A stretch of 64,000 bases of DNA. Source: JAJDAH01 sp964487605. GTDB taxonomy: Bacteria; Myxococcota_A; Polyangia; Polyangiales; Polyangiaceae. Below the pieces are notes generated by a model. That model saw nothing but the letters and a program-made list of their open reading frames with translations, was not told the DNA's origin and did not search any database. Of this stretch, positions 16,174 through 24,521 are shown in pieces. The position numbers were made by a program, and so were the translations under genes. The stretch covers positions 60,899 through 124,898 of the forward strand of contig CAZARU010000006.1 of the NCBI GenBank assembly GCA_964487605.1. Direction: 5' to 3'. How positions within the stretch are numbered: position 1 is the stretch's first letter; the number at the start of each line of letters is the position of its first letter.

Positions 16174-18255
16174 ATGCCCCGCGACCTGCTGCTCGAGATC
16201 GGCGTCGAAGAGCTCCCGGCCTCGTTCGTGGCCGGGGCTCTCGACGCGCTGCCTCGGCAGCTCGGCGACGTCCTGGACCGGCTCCGCCTGGGCCACGGCG
16301 CCATCGAAGCACTCGGGACGCCCCGCCGGCTCGCGCTCGTCGCGCGGCAGGTCGCCGATGCGCAGTCCGACCTCGACGAGGAGCTGATGGGACCGCCGGT
16401 GCGCGTCGCCTTCGACGCGAGCGGTAGCCCGACGAAGGCGGCGGCGAGCTTCGCCGAGAAGTGCGGATGCGCCGTGGGCGACCTGGTTCGGCGCGCCACG
16501 CCCAAGGGTGAGTACCTGTTCGGCAGGCGACGAGAGAAGGGTCGTTCCGCCGCCGAACTGCTTCCGTCGGCGCTCGCGTCGCTGTGCGGTGCCGTCCCCT
16601 TCCGGAAGTCCATGCGGTGGGCGGACGGCGAGATCGCGTTCGGGCGCCCGGTTCGGTGGTTGGTCGCGCTGCTGGGTTCGGAAGTGCTGCCGTTCTCGTT
16701 CGCCGGCGTCGCGTCCGGGCAAACTTCCTTCGGGCACCGGTTCCTGGCCCCGGGTCCGGTGCCGATCGACGAGCCGGCGAGGTACGTCGCGCTGCTGCGG
16801 GGCGCACACGTGCTGGTCGATCCGATCGAGCGCGCAGACGTCATGGTGCAGCGGCTCCGCGCTGCAGCGGCCGAGGCGGATGGCGACCTCATCGAGGACG
16901 AGTTCCTGGTGGCCGAGAACCTGTCGCTCGTCGAAGATCCCCATGTCATCGTCGGGAGCTTCGAAGAGGCGTTTCTGGCGCTTCCCGAGCGCGTGATCCT
17001 CGAGGTGGCCCGAGGCCACCAGCGCTACTTCGGGGTCAGGTCCGCCGACGGCAGGCTGCTCGCGAAGTACCTGGCGGTCGTCAACACGGCGCGTGCCCCC
17101 GAGAACGTTCGACGCGGCAACGATCGCGTGATGCGGGCACGCCTCGCGGACGCGAAGTTCTTCTGGGACGAGGACTGCGCGCGGCCCCTCGCCGCGCGAC
17201 GCCCGGAGCTCGAGGCCGTGGTGTTCCAGAAGCGCCTGGGGACCGTCGGCGCCAAGGTGCGGCGGATCGAGCGGCTCGCTGAGGTCATCGGTGGTCGGGT
17301 CGGCCTCGGCGGCGCCGAGCAGCGCGCCGCCGACGAGGGGTCTGCGCTGGCGAAGTGTGACCTGGTCACGCTGATGGTCGGCGAGTTTCCGGAGCTGCAG
17401 GGCGTGATGGGACGCGCCTACGCCCTCGCGCAGGGACTTGCCGAGCCGGTGGCCGACGTGATCGCGCAGCACTACTTGCCCCGCGGCGCGGAGGATGCCG
17501 TCGCGAGCAGCGCGGCCGCCGCGGTCGTGGGGCTCGCCGATCGGCTCGACACGCTCACCGGGTGCTTCGCCATCGGGCTCACCCCGACGGGCGCCGCCGA
17601 CCCCCTCGCACTCCGCCGCGCCGCCATCGGTACGCTCCGGACCCTCCTGGCGAAGGAATGGCGGGTCTCGCTGGCGGAGCTCGTGTCCGCGGCCTACGGA
17701 GGGTTCGAGGGCGTCGCCCTGGATTCCTCCCACGACGATGCCGTGGCGAGGGTGTGCAACTTCTTCCACCAGCGTCTCCGCGGCGTCCTCTCGGATGAGC
17801 TTCCGGCGGATGTCGTCGATGCCTGCCTGGGTGCAGGCGCGGACGATCCGTTCGACGCATCGCTTCGGGCACGCGCCCTGGCGTCCATCGACCCGGATGT
17901 CCTGACCGTCGCCGGCGACGTCTTCAAGCGCGCGGCGAACATCGCGAAGGACGCGCCGGACGGTGCGGCCCGTCCACCCGGAGACGTCTCGACCGACGTG
18001 CACCCCGCGGAGCTGGCCCTGCACCAGGCCTTCCTCCGGCTGTCCGCGGGGCTCGACGGCGCCCGGACCGCCGGTGACTACCCACGCGCTCTTGCCGACG
18101 TCGCCGGCTTCGCCCCGGTCCTCGCCGCATACTTCGAGAACGTCTTCGTCATGGTCGATGAGGCCCCCGTTCGAGACAATCGGCTGCGCACACTTCGCGA
18201 CATCCACCGCACCTGCTCGAGTCTGGCGAATTTCAACCTGTTGGCGCGGGCCTGA
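16174..18255 (+). CDS. glyS: glycine-tRNA ligase beta subunit
   Basis: GlyS is the beta subunit of the bacterial alpha2beta2 glycyl-tRNA synthetase and carries tRNA recognition, HD-like and anticodon-binding domains. The 693-residue length is normal. The N-terminus LLLEIGVEELPA, GTPRRLAL, SMRWADG and FRPVRWLVALL-like (GRPVRWLVALLG) segments are diagnostic. The partner glyQ, often directly upstream, is not in the window: the preceding gene is the repeat lipoprotein. A -10-like TATTAG lies 12 nt before the ATG and there is no Shine-Dalgarno, so the gene probably has its own promoter. Confidence 0.97.
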   Translation: MPRDLLLEIGVEELPASFVAGALDALPRQLGDVLDRLRLGHGAIEALGTPRRLALVARQVADAQSDLDEELMGPPVRVAFDASGSPTKAAASFAEKCGCAVGDLVRRATPKGEYLFGRRREKGRSAAELLPSALASLCGAVPFRKSMRWADGEIAFGRPVRWLVALLGSEVLPFSFAGVASGQTSFGHRFLAPGPVPIDEPARYVALLRGAHVLVDPIERADVMVQRLRAAAAEADGDLIEDEFLVAENLSLVEDPHVIVGSFEEAFLALPERVILEVARGHQRYFGVRSADGRLLAKYLAVVNTARAPENVRRGNDRVMRARLADAKFFWDEDCARPLAARRPELEAVVFQKRLGTVGAKVRRIERLAEVIGGRVGLGGAEQRAADEGSALAKCDLVTLMVGEFPELQGVMGRAYALAQGLAEPVADVIAQHYLPRGAEDAVASSAAAAVVGLADRLDTLTGCFAIGLTPTGAADPLALRRAAIGTLRTLLAKEWRVSLAELVSAAYGGFEGVALDSSHDDAVARVCNFFHQRLRGVLSDELPADVVDACLGAGADDPFDASLRARALASIDPDVLTVAGDVFKRAANIAKDAPDGAARPPGDVSTDVHPAELALHQAFLRLSAGLDGARTAGDYPRALADVAGFAPVLAAYFENVFVMVDEAPVRDNRLRTLRDIHRTCSSLANFNLLARA

Positions 18256-18383
18256 ACCGGCTTGACGAGGCGCGCCGCCCCGGACCCGCCTCGGTCGCCT
18301 GGCCGGGCAGGGGCGGAGGGCCGCAAAGGAGGCGTGGGCGAGAGGGGCCACGTCGCAGGCTCGCGAGCCCGGGGTGAATGGGG

Positions 18384-18395
18384 TAGACTCCTCCC
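18384..18395 (+). promoter_or_regulatory. possible leaderless promoter (-10 TAGACT) of the HGS-repeat peptide
   Basis: TAGACT ends exactly 6 nt before the GTG start and no Shine-Dalgarno is present, so transcription would begin at or next to the start codon. A -35 box is not evident. Confidence 0.4.
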
Positions 18396-18653
18396 GTGCC
18401 GCCCAAAGAGTCCGCACCCGACAAGCTGCCTTCCTTCACCCGCAGTGCCCGCGGCATGCTCTCCAAGAGCGAGAGCGAGCTGACCGACAGGGCGCGCGAC
18501 AACTGCAACGACGTTCCGTCCCTTGCCGGAGACTCGGACGGCGTGTTTCCCGCGCAGCACTGCTCGCACGGCTCGCACGGCAGCCACGGCTCGCACGGCA
18601 GCCACGGCTCGCACGGCAGCCACGGCTCGCACGGCAGCCACGGCTCCTGGTAG
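18396..18653 (+). CDS. small peptide with C-terminal His-Gly-Ser repeats
   Basis: This 85-residue protein has a charged N-terminal 55 residues, including SKSESELTDRARD, with no signal peptide. It ends in one HCS and nine HGS tripeptides followed by a final Trp. The layout resembles a ribosomally made precursor: a leader plus repetitive core, as in His-Xaa-Ser (HxsA-type) proteins matured by radical-SAM partners. No such enzymes are nearby, so it may instead be a metal-binding peptide. Third-position GC is high along the whole frame, including the non-repeat part, which supports real coding. The start is GTG. The TAG stop lies 51 nt before the ATG of the next gene. Confidence 0.65.
   Translation: MPPKESAPDKLPSFTRSARGMLSKSESELTDRARDNCNDVPSLAGDSDGVFPAQHCSHGSHGSHGSHGSHGSHGSHGSHGSHGSW
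18570..18641 (+). repeat. four perfect 18-bp tandem repeats
   Basis: Four identical copies of ggctcgcacggcagccac encode (GSHGSH)n. Perfect identity at the DNA level suggests recent expansion. The unit is a multiple of 3, so copy number can change without frameshift. Confidence 0.95.
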
Positions 18654-18703
18654 GTCGCCCCGTCCGAACGCGCGCCCGCGCAGCGTGGTCCCTCGCGCTC
18701 GCG

Positions 18704-21064
18704 ATGGGCTGTACCGCCAGCCGTCCCACCTCGGTCGAGCCACCTGCTTCGCCGCGAGCGAACGCGGTGGTGTCGCGCGATGAGGCGAGCGATGAGCGCC
18801 CGCCGGGGGTGACGGCTACTGCGCTCGAGACGTCGGGCGCGATGCCCGTGTCCCCCATGACGCCCGCGCAGCAGGACGCGATCGACCACGTCGTGCTTCG
18901 TGCCATCGACGACGGACAGACCTCTGGCGCCGTCGTCGTCGTCGGGCGCGGCGACGCGGACTGGCTCCGGCGTGCCTACGGGCTTCGGGCCCAGCGCCCC
19001 ATCCCTGCGCCGATGGAGGACGGCACCGTCTTCGACCTCGCGTCGCTCACCAAGCCGCTCGCCACGGCCATGGTCGTCCACGTGCTCGCTGCGCGAGGAC
19101 AGATCGCGCTCGACGACCCCGTCGGGCGCTACCTTCCGGCGTTCCGCTCCGGACCCGATCGAGCGCGGGTGACCGTTCGCCAGCTCCTGTCGCACACCAG
19201 TGGTCTGCCGGCGGCGAACTCCCTCGCCACCTACGGGCCCGATCCGGAGCACTCGCTCGAGCGGACCCTCGCGACACCGCTCAGCGCCGCGCCCGGCACC
19301 TCCCACGTCTACTCGGACGTCGGGTTCATCGTCCTCGGCGAGCTGGTGAGGGCCGTCACGGGGCGTCGGCTGGACGAGGTCGCTGCCGACGAGATCTTCT
19401 CACCGCTCGGGCTCACCGATACGGGATTCCTTCCTGGCCCGGCACGGCGCGCGCGCGCGGCGCCCACTTCGCAAGATGGCGCTCCGGAGCTCCTCGGCGT
19501 CGTCCACGACCCCCGGGCTCGGGCGCTGGGTGGCGTGGCGGGCCACGCAGGCCTGTTCGGAACCGCCGCCGACGTGGCGCGCCTCTGCAGGGTCGTGCTC
19601 GGGCGCGGGCTGCTCGACGGACGTCGCGTCCTGCCGGCAGCGGCGTTCTCCGCGCTCGGAGAGGCCCAGGAGGCGGCGGGTGGAGCGTTCGGGCTCGGGT
19701 GGAAGCTGGCGGGCAAGAGCCAGTCCGGCATGTCGCCCGAGGCGATCGGCCACACGGGCTTCGCCGGTACGTCGGTCTGGATCGATCCGCCGAACGATCT
19801 CTTCGTCGTGTTCCTGTCGAGCAGGCTGCACTCCGGTTCGTCCACCAACGTTCATCCCGCGGCGACGGCGGTCCGACGCTTGGCGGTCCAGGCCCTTCGA
19901 TCGCCTGCGGCCGCGCTCGCGCGCCCGGAGCCGCCCGTCCAGACCGGCCTGGACGTCCTGCGGCGGGACGGATTTGCGGTGCTGTCCGGCAAGCGTGTGG
20001 CCCTCGTCACGAACGCGGGCGCGAGGGCGAGGGATGGCGCGCGGTCGGCCGATCTCCTCGCGCGCGCCCCCGGCGTCCATCTCTCGTTGCTCCTGGTCCC
20101 CGAGCATGGTCTCGATGCGACTACCGAGGGCGCGGTTCGTGACGGCCGTGATCGGCGGACGGGCGTGCCCACCCTGAGCCTGTACGAGCCGGGAAAGACG
20201 GCACGACCGCTCTCGGACACGCTCGCCTCCACCGACGTCGTCGTGTTCGATCTGCAGGACGTCGGGACCCGCTTCTACACCTACTTTTCGACGCTGCGAA
20301 CGGTGCTCGAGGCAGCGGCGCATGCTCGCAAGGACGTGCTCGTCCTGGACCGTCCCAATCCGCTCGGCGGCGAGGTGGTGGATGGCCCGACGACGGACGC
20401 CGGGGTGACCGGCTTCGTGCACTGGCATCCCGTTCCTCTTCGGCATGGGCTCACGGCGGGTGAGATGGCGCGCCTGCTCGTCGCCGAGCGTCGCATCGAC
20501 GTACGACTGGAGGTCGTGCGCATCGCGGGGTGGAAGCGCGCGCAGATCTGGGACGACACCGGGCTCCACTGGGCTCCCCCGTCGCCGAACGTGCCGACGT
20601 CGACGACGGCACTCGCATATGCCGCGACCGGCATGCTCGAGCGCGCGCAGCTCTCCGTGGGGCGCGGGACCGGCACGCCCTTCGAGGTGATCGGTGCCCC
20701 GTGGATCGTCGGAGCGGACCTGGTGCGTCGCATGGCGGCCGAGGAGCTTCCCGGAGTCGAGTTCGAGGTGGTGGAGTTCGTGCCCCGCGCCCCGCCCCAT
20801 GCCGGGAAGCTCTGCCGCGGGCTGCGCGTCCGCATCCGGGATCCTCGCGCCTTTCCGGCGGCGCGCACGGGACTGGCGCTGGCGGGGCACATCGCCTCGC
20901 TCCACCCCGCGAAGTTCGACCTGGCTCGAGTCGGTGACCTCCTGGCGAACGCGACGGCGCTCGAACGACTCGGGAGCGGAGGCGCACGGGGCGCTCAGGC
21001 GACGTGGGAGACTTCGGTGGAGGCGTTTCGCGCCGCGCGCACCCCCCACCTGCTCTACGAGTAG
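18704..21064 (+). CDS. beta-lactamase-family / NamZ (DUF1343) fusion lipoprotein
   Basis: The protein has 786 residues from this ATG. Residues about 55-390 are a serine beta-lactamase/penicillin-binding fold with SLTK (Ser114, Lys117) and a YSD triad-like motif. Residues about 405-786 are DUF1343, the family of the NamZ exo-N-acetylmuramidase, with VPEHGL, DLQDVGTRFYTY and DRPNPLGG. Both parts point to peptidoglycan turnover in the periplasm. In frame just upstream, RARAAWSLALAMGC looks like a signal peptide with lipobox Cys3. The true start may therefore be upstream (for example CTG 18647, overlapping the HGS-peptide stop), since no ATG, GTG or TTG is available closer. The reaction is family-based; the fusion order is seen directly. 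Confidence 0.88.
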   Translation: MGCTASRPTSVEPPASPRANAVVSRDEASDERPPGVTATALETSGAMPVSPMTPAQQDAIDHVVLRAIDDGQTSGAVVVVGRGDADWLRRAYGLRAQRPIPAPMEDGTVFDLASLTKPLATAMVVHVLAARGQIALDDPVGRYLPAFRSGPDRARVTVRQLLSHTSGLPAANSLATYGPDPEHSLERTLATPLSAAPGTSHVYSDVGFIVLGELVRAVTGRRLDEVAADEIFSPLGLTDTGFLPGPARRARAAPTSQDGAPELLGVVHDPRARALGGVAGHAGLFGTAADVARLCRVVLGRGLLDGRRVLPAAAFSALGEAQEAAGGAFGLGWKLAGKSQSGMSPEAIGHTGFAGTSVWIDPPNDLFVVFLSSRLHSGSSTNVHPAATAVRRLAVQALRSPAAALARPEPPVQTGLDVLRRDGFAVLSGKRVALVTNAGARARDGARSADLLARAPGVHLSLLLVPEHGLDATTEGAVRDGRDRRTGVPTLSLYEPGKTARPLSDTLASTDVVVFDLQDVGTRFYTYFSTLRTVLEAAAHARKDVLVLDRPNPLGGEVVDGPTTDAGVTGFVHWHPVPLRHGLTAGEMARLLVAERRIDVRLEVVRIAGWKRAQIWDDTGLHWAPPSPNVPTSTTALAYAATGMLERAQLSVGRGTGTPFEVIGAPWIVGADLVRRMAAEELPGVEFEVVEFVPRAPPHAGKLCRGLRVRIRDPRAFPAARTGLALAGHIASLHPAKFDLARVGDLLANATALERLGSGGARGAQATWETSVEAFRAARTPHLLYE

Positions 21065-21071
21065 CGGCGCT

Positions 21072-21914
21072 TCAGAGGTCGAACGACGTCTCCGGGTTGG
21101 TCTCGGCGACGATTCCTTCCGTACGCTTCGAGACCGCACCCTTCACCTTGCCGTGGGTCAGGATCCAGAACTGCTCCTCGCGGATCGCGGTGACGACACG
21201 GTCCGCCACGTCGCGCGGATCCATGCCGGTCTCCACCGCTTGCCGCAGGATGGCCTGCATCATGTCTACGCGCTGATCCGTAGGACCTGCGGCTGCGGGC
21301 AGCCTCGCGGGGCGATTTCGCTCCGCATCCGCGATCTTCGTCTTGACCCACGCGGGGCACAGGACGGAAGCGTGGACGTTCCCGGCGCTGAGCGAGAGCT
21401 CGTGGTGAAGGCACTCGCTGATGGCGACGACGGCGTGCTTGGTGGCGCAGTAGATGCTCATGAACGGGGGCGACAGAAGGCCCGCCACCGACGCCGTGTT
21501 CACGATGTGCCCCCCTTCGCCGTGGGCGAGGATGCGCGGAACGAAGCACCTGATTCCGTGGATGACGCCCCAGAGGTTCACGCCCAGCACCCACCGCCAG
21601 TCCTCCAGGGATTGCTCCCAGCACGGGCCTCCGGTCCCGACGCCCGCGTTGTTGCAGACGACGTGGACCTTGCCGAACGCGGCCTCCGCCTTCTGCGCCA
21701 GGGCCTCCACGGACTCCGGGTCCGCGACGTCGGTCGCGACCCCGAGCAGCCGGCCGCCTGCGCCGAGCTTCTCCAGGGCTCGGTCGAGCGCCGCTCGCTC
21801 GATGTCCGCGAGCACCACGTTCATGCCCTCCTCGGCGAAGCGCTCGGCGAGCGCGAAGCCGATGCCGCTGGCCGCGCCCGTGACGACCGCCGTCTTTCCG
21901 CGAAGTTCTTTCAT
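21072..21914 (-). CDS. SDR-family oxidoreductase
   Basis: This 280-residue classical SDR has the cofactor motif TGAASGIG at residues 13-20, NNAG near 89-92, a catalytic Ser in NTASVAG, and YCATK as the active-site Tyr/Lys. DIERA after beta-2 favours NAD(H) through its Asp. The ATG has GGAG upstream. It is convergent with the beta-lactamase/NamZ gene (7-bp gap), and hemL lies upstream on the same strand. Its substrate cannot be told. Confidence 0.92.
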   Translation of the reverse strand: MKELRGKTAVVTGAASGIGFALAERFAEEGMNVVLADIERAALDRALEKLGAGGRLLGVATDVADPESVEALAQKAEAAFGKVHVVCNNAGVGTGGPCWEQSLEDWRWVLGVNLWGVIHGIRCFVPRILAHGEGGHIVNTASVAGLLSPPFMSIYCATKHAVVAISECLHHELSLSAGNVHASVLCPAWVKTKIADAERNRPARLPAAAGPTDQRVDMMQAILRQAVETGMDPRDVADRVVTAIREEQFWILTHGKVKGAVSKRTEGIVAETNPETSFDL

Positions 21915-21968
21915 GGTGAGTCTCCGATGTCTGCCGGCACGATGGTCCGGTCGTTCGATCCGAGTAGT

Positions 21969-23243
21969 TCAGGCGAGCGCCGCGCGTGCCGCGGCGATGG
22001 TCGTGTCGATGTCGGCCTCGTCGTGGGCGGTGGAGAGGAACGCCGCCTCGAACTGCGACGGCGGCCAGTAGATGCCCCGGGCGAGCAGACCCGCATGCCA
22101 CTTCGCGAAGCGCTCGCGGTCCGAGCCGAGGGCGTCGTCGAAGCACGTCACCGGACCCTCGCGGAAGAAGAGCGTCAGCATCGACCCGACGCGCTGAACG
22201 GTTGCAGGGACCCCGGCGTCGCGCGTCGCCGACACCAGACCCCGTTGCAGCCGCGCTCCGAGCCCTTCGAGTCGCTCGTAGACCGAAGGTGCGAGCAGGT
22301 CGAGCGTGGCGAGGCCGGCGCTCACCGCGAGTGGGTTTCCGCTCAGCGTGCCAGCTTGATAGACGGGCCCGAGCGGCGAGACCTTCCGGAGGATGTCCGC
22401 GCGCCCACCGTACACCGCCAGGGGCATGCCCCCGCCGACGACCTTTCCGAGACACGTCAGGTCCGCGCGGAGCCCGAAGAGCTCCTGCGCGCCGCCGAGC
22501 GCGAGCCGGCAACCGGTCATGACCTCGTCGAAGATGGAGACGGCTGCGTTCGCGCGGCATCCGTCGATGATCGCCTCCAGGAAGCCGGCGACCGGCGGCA
22601 CGCACCCCATGTTGCCGGCGACGGGCTCCACGATGACGGCGGCACAGCGAGCGCCGTGGGTCGCGAAGAAGGCTCGCAGCGCGTCGAGGTCGTTGTAGGG
22701 GAGGGTCACCGTGTCGCCCGCCGCGGCTCCTGGGACGCCCGCGGAGTCGGGCTCACCGAACGTCGCGACGCCGCTGCCGGCCTTCACGAGCAGCGCGTCC
22801 GCGTGGCCGTGGTAAGCACCCTCGAACTTCACGATGACGTCGCGGCCCGTGAACCCGCGCGCGACGCGCAGCGCGCTCATCGTCGCCTCCGTGCCGCTCG
22901 ACACGCACCGCAGCATCTCGATCGACGGGTAGATGCGCGTGATCGCCTCCGCGAACCGGACCTCCAGCTCCGTGGGCGCGCCGAAGGACAAACCTGCCGC
23001 CGCGGCGGCGGTCACCGCGCCGACGACCGCCGGGTGCGCGTGCCCCAGCAGCGCCGGTCCCCACGAGCCGACGTAATCGACGTATTCGGTGCCATCGGCG
23101 CCGACGATGCGTGCGCCTCTGGCGCGCTCGACGAACACGGGTGCGCCTCCCACTGCTCGGAACGCTCGGACAGGGCTGTTGACGCCACCTGGCAGCACGC
23201 GCTCGGCGCGCGCGAACAGGCCTCGTGAGACGGTGTCGGTCAA
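21969..23243 (-). CDS. hemL: glutamate-1-semialdehyde 2,1-aminomutase
   Basis: HemL is the PLP enzyme that makes 5-aminolevulinate from glutamate-1-semialdehyde, directly after HemA, which lies 26 kb away in this window. It has 424 residues, as expected. VLPGGVNSPVRAF at the N-terminus and TCLGKVVGGGMP with the PLP Lys are diagnostic. The start is TTG: it overlaps the stop of the upstream kinase gene as TTGA, giving tight translational coupling, and no ATG or GTG fits the family N-terminus. Confidence 0.95.
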   Translation of the reverse strand: MTDTVSRGLFARAERVLPGGVNSPVRAFRAVGGAPVFVERARGARIVGADGTEYVDYVGSWGPALLGHAHPAVVGAVTAAAAAGLSFGAPTELEVRFAEAITRIYPSIEMLRCVSSGTEATMSALRVARGFTGRDVIVKFEGAYHGHADALLVKAGSGVATFGEPDSAGVPGAAAGDTVTLPYNDLDALRAFFATHGARCAAVIVEPVAGNMGCVPPVAGFLEAIIDGCRANAAVSIFDEVMTGCRLALGGAQELFGLRADLTCLGKVVGGGMPLAVYGGRADILRKVSPLGPVYQAGTLSGNPLAVSAGLATLDLLAPSVYERLEGLGARLQRGLVSATRDAGVPATVQRVGSMLTLFFREGPVTCFDDALGSDRERFAKWHAGLLARGIYWPPSQFEAAFLSTAHDEADIDTTIAAARAALA

Positions 23244-24415
23244 GCGCGCCCCGGGGGCTTCGTCGAATCGTGCTCCTGGTACTCGACCACGCTCACCTCG
23301 CTGATCTCGTCGTCGCCGTCGGCGGTCCGATCGGCCCGGCGCCGCAGCACGACTCGCTCCGAAGGGCCGGTCGCGTCTTCGAACTCGATGACGATGCTGT
23401 CGCCGCCGGCCTGATCGTCGCTGAAGACGACGCTGAAGTGCACGTCCTCGTCGGCGCCCTTGTCGCTCGGCGGAGACCCGTCCGTCGCCGGAAGGCTCAG
23501 GCGAGCGACGCTCGGCAGCGGAGCGTGCTCGATCTTCTCGTACGCCATCCTGAGAGCGGTCTGCATCGTCCGGGCATTCGCCCAGCGATCGGCCTTCTGG
23601 AACATCAGCGTGCGGTCCACGAGGTCGCCCAGCGGGGTGGGGACGTCCGGCAGGACCGACTCGAGGCGTGGCGCGTGATCCGTCATGGCCTTGATCAGTC
23701 GCTCGTTCACCGTGCCGCCTTCGTGGACGTATCTCCCCGTCAACGCCTTGAACATGGTCGCTCCGAGCGCCCAGATGTCGGTGCGATGGTCGACGAGGTT
23801 GTGCTTTCCGCGGGCCTGCTCCGGGGGCATGTACGAGGCGGTGCCGATCACCATGCCCGTGCGGGTCATGGTGCCGCCGAACGCGCTCTCCCGCAGCCGC
23901 GCCAGACCGAAGTCCAGCACCTTGGCATGCCCGTCGTTCGTGAGAAACACGTTCGGAGGCTTGATGTCCCGGTGGATGATGTTCTTCTCGTGGGCCGCCG
24001 CCAGAACGTCGAGGAGCTGGTCGGCGATGTACATCACGGCGGCATGGCCCATGGTCTTCTGGACCTTGAGGCGATCCTCCAGGCTCTGCCCTTCCAGCAG
24101 CTCCATCACGATGAAGGGCGTTCCGTCGTCGAGCTCGTCGTCGTCCAGGACCGACACGGCGCCTGAGTGCCCGACCTTGTTCGCCACGTAACCCTCGCGG
24201 AGGAATCTCTCCTTCGCCTGGTGGTTCTCGGCGTACGCAGCGTGCAGCACCTTGATGGCCACGCGGTTCCCGTTTCGGTGAGTGGCCGCGTACACGGCCG
24301 CCATTCCGCCCACGTCGAGCAGCCGCTCGATGGTCCACTTGCCGCGAACCGTCGCGCCGACGCGCCCTTCCGCCAGCGCTCTGAGGACACTCTGCTGCAC
24401 GACTGGAAATGACAC
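23240..24415 (-). CDS. cytosolic Ser/Thr protein kinase
   Basis: This 391-residue Hanks-type kinase has no transmembrane segment. The kinase domain spans about 26-300 with AIKVLH (catalytic Lys), IIHRDIKPPN (HRD at 148-150), DFG and a GTASYMPPEQ activation segment, so it should be active. The C-terminal 90 residues are acidic and Ser-rich, without a recognised domain. It overlaps hemL by 4 nt (TTGA), so kinase and hemL are expressed together; whether it controls tetrapyrrole synthesis is speculation. The start is GTG. Confidence 0.93.
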   Translation of the reverse strand: MSFPVVQQSVLRALAEGRVGATVRGKWTIERLLDVGGMAAVYAATHRNGNRVAIKVLHAAYAENHQAKERFLREGYVANKVGHSGAVSVLDDDELDDGTPFIVMELLEGQSLEDRLKVQKTMGHAAVMYIADQLLDVLAAAHEKNIIHRDIKPPNVFLTNDGHAKVLDFGLARLRESAFGGTMTRTGMVIGTASYMPPEQARGKHNLVDHRTDIWALGATMFKALTGRYVHEGGTVNERLIKAMTDHAPRLESVLPDVPTPLGDLVDRTLMFQKADRWANARTMQTALRMAYEKIEHAPLPSVARLSLPATDGSPPSDKGADEDVHFSVVFSDDQAGGDSIVIEFEDATGPSERVVLRRRADRTADGDDEISEVSVVEYQEHDSTKPPGRA

Positions 24416-24454
24416 TCCCCCGCCGTCTGCGGGTCGTCAAGGACGCCGTGGGTC

Positions 24455-24477
24455 AGCCCACCTTCGACCGGTGGGCT
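24455..24477 (-). terminator. stem-loop downstream of the large kinase gene
   Basis: A perfect 8-bp inverted repeat (AGCCCACC / GGTGGGCT) with a 7-nt loop lies between the 24522 stop and the next minus-strand gene. It is a plausible terminator, without a clear U-tract. Confidence 0.45.
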
Positions 24478-24521
24478 CGCCGACACCACCCCTCGAAGTC
24501 GGATCCGCCGACGCGAAGACG

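Noticed and set aside
18570..18641. Regular 18-bp repeats considered as a CRISPR array
   Set aside because: The repeats are head-to-tail with no spacers and encode a peptide repeat; there are no cas genes.
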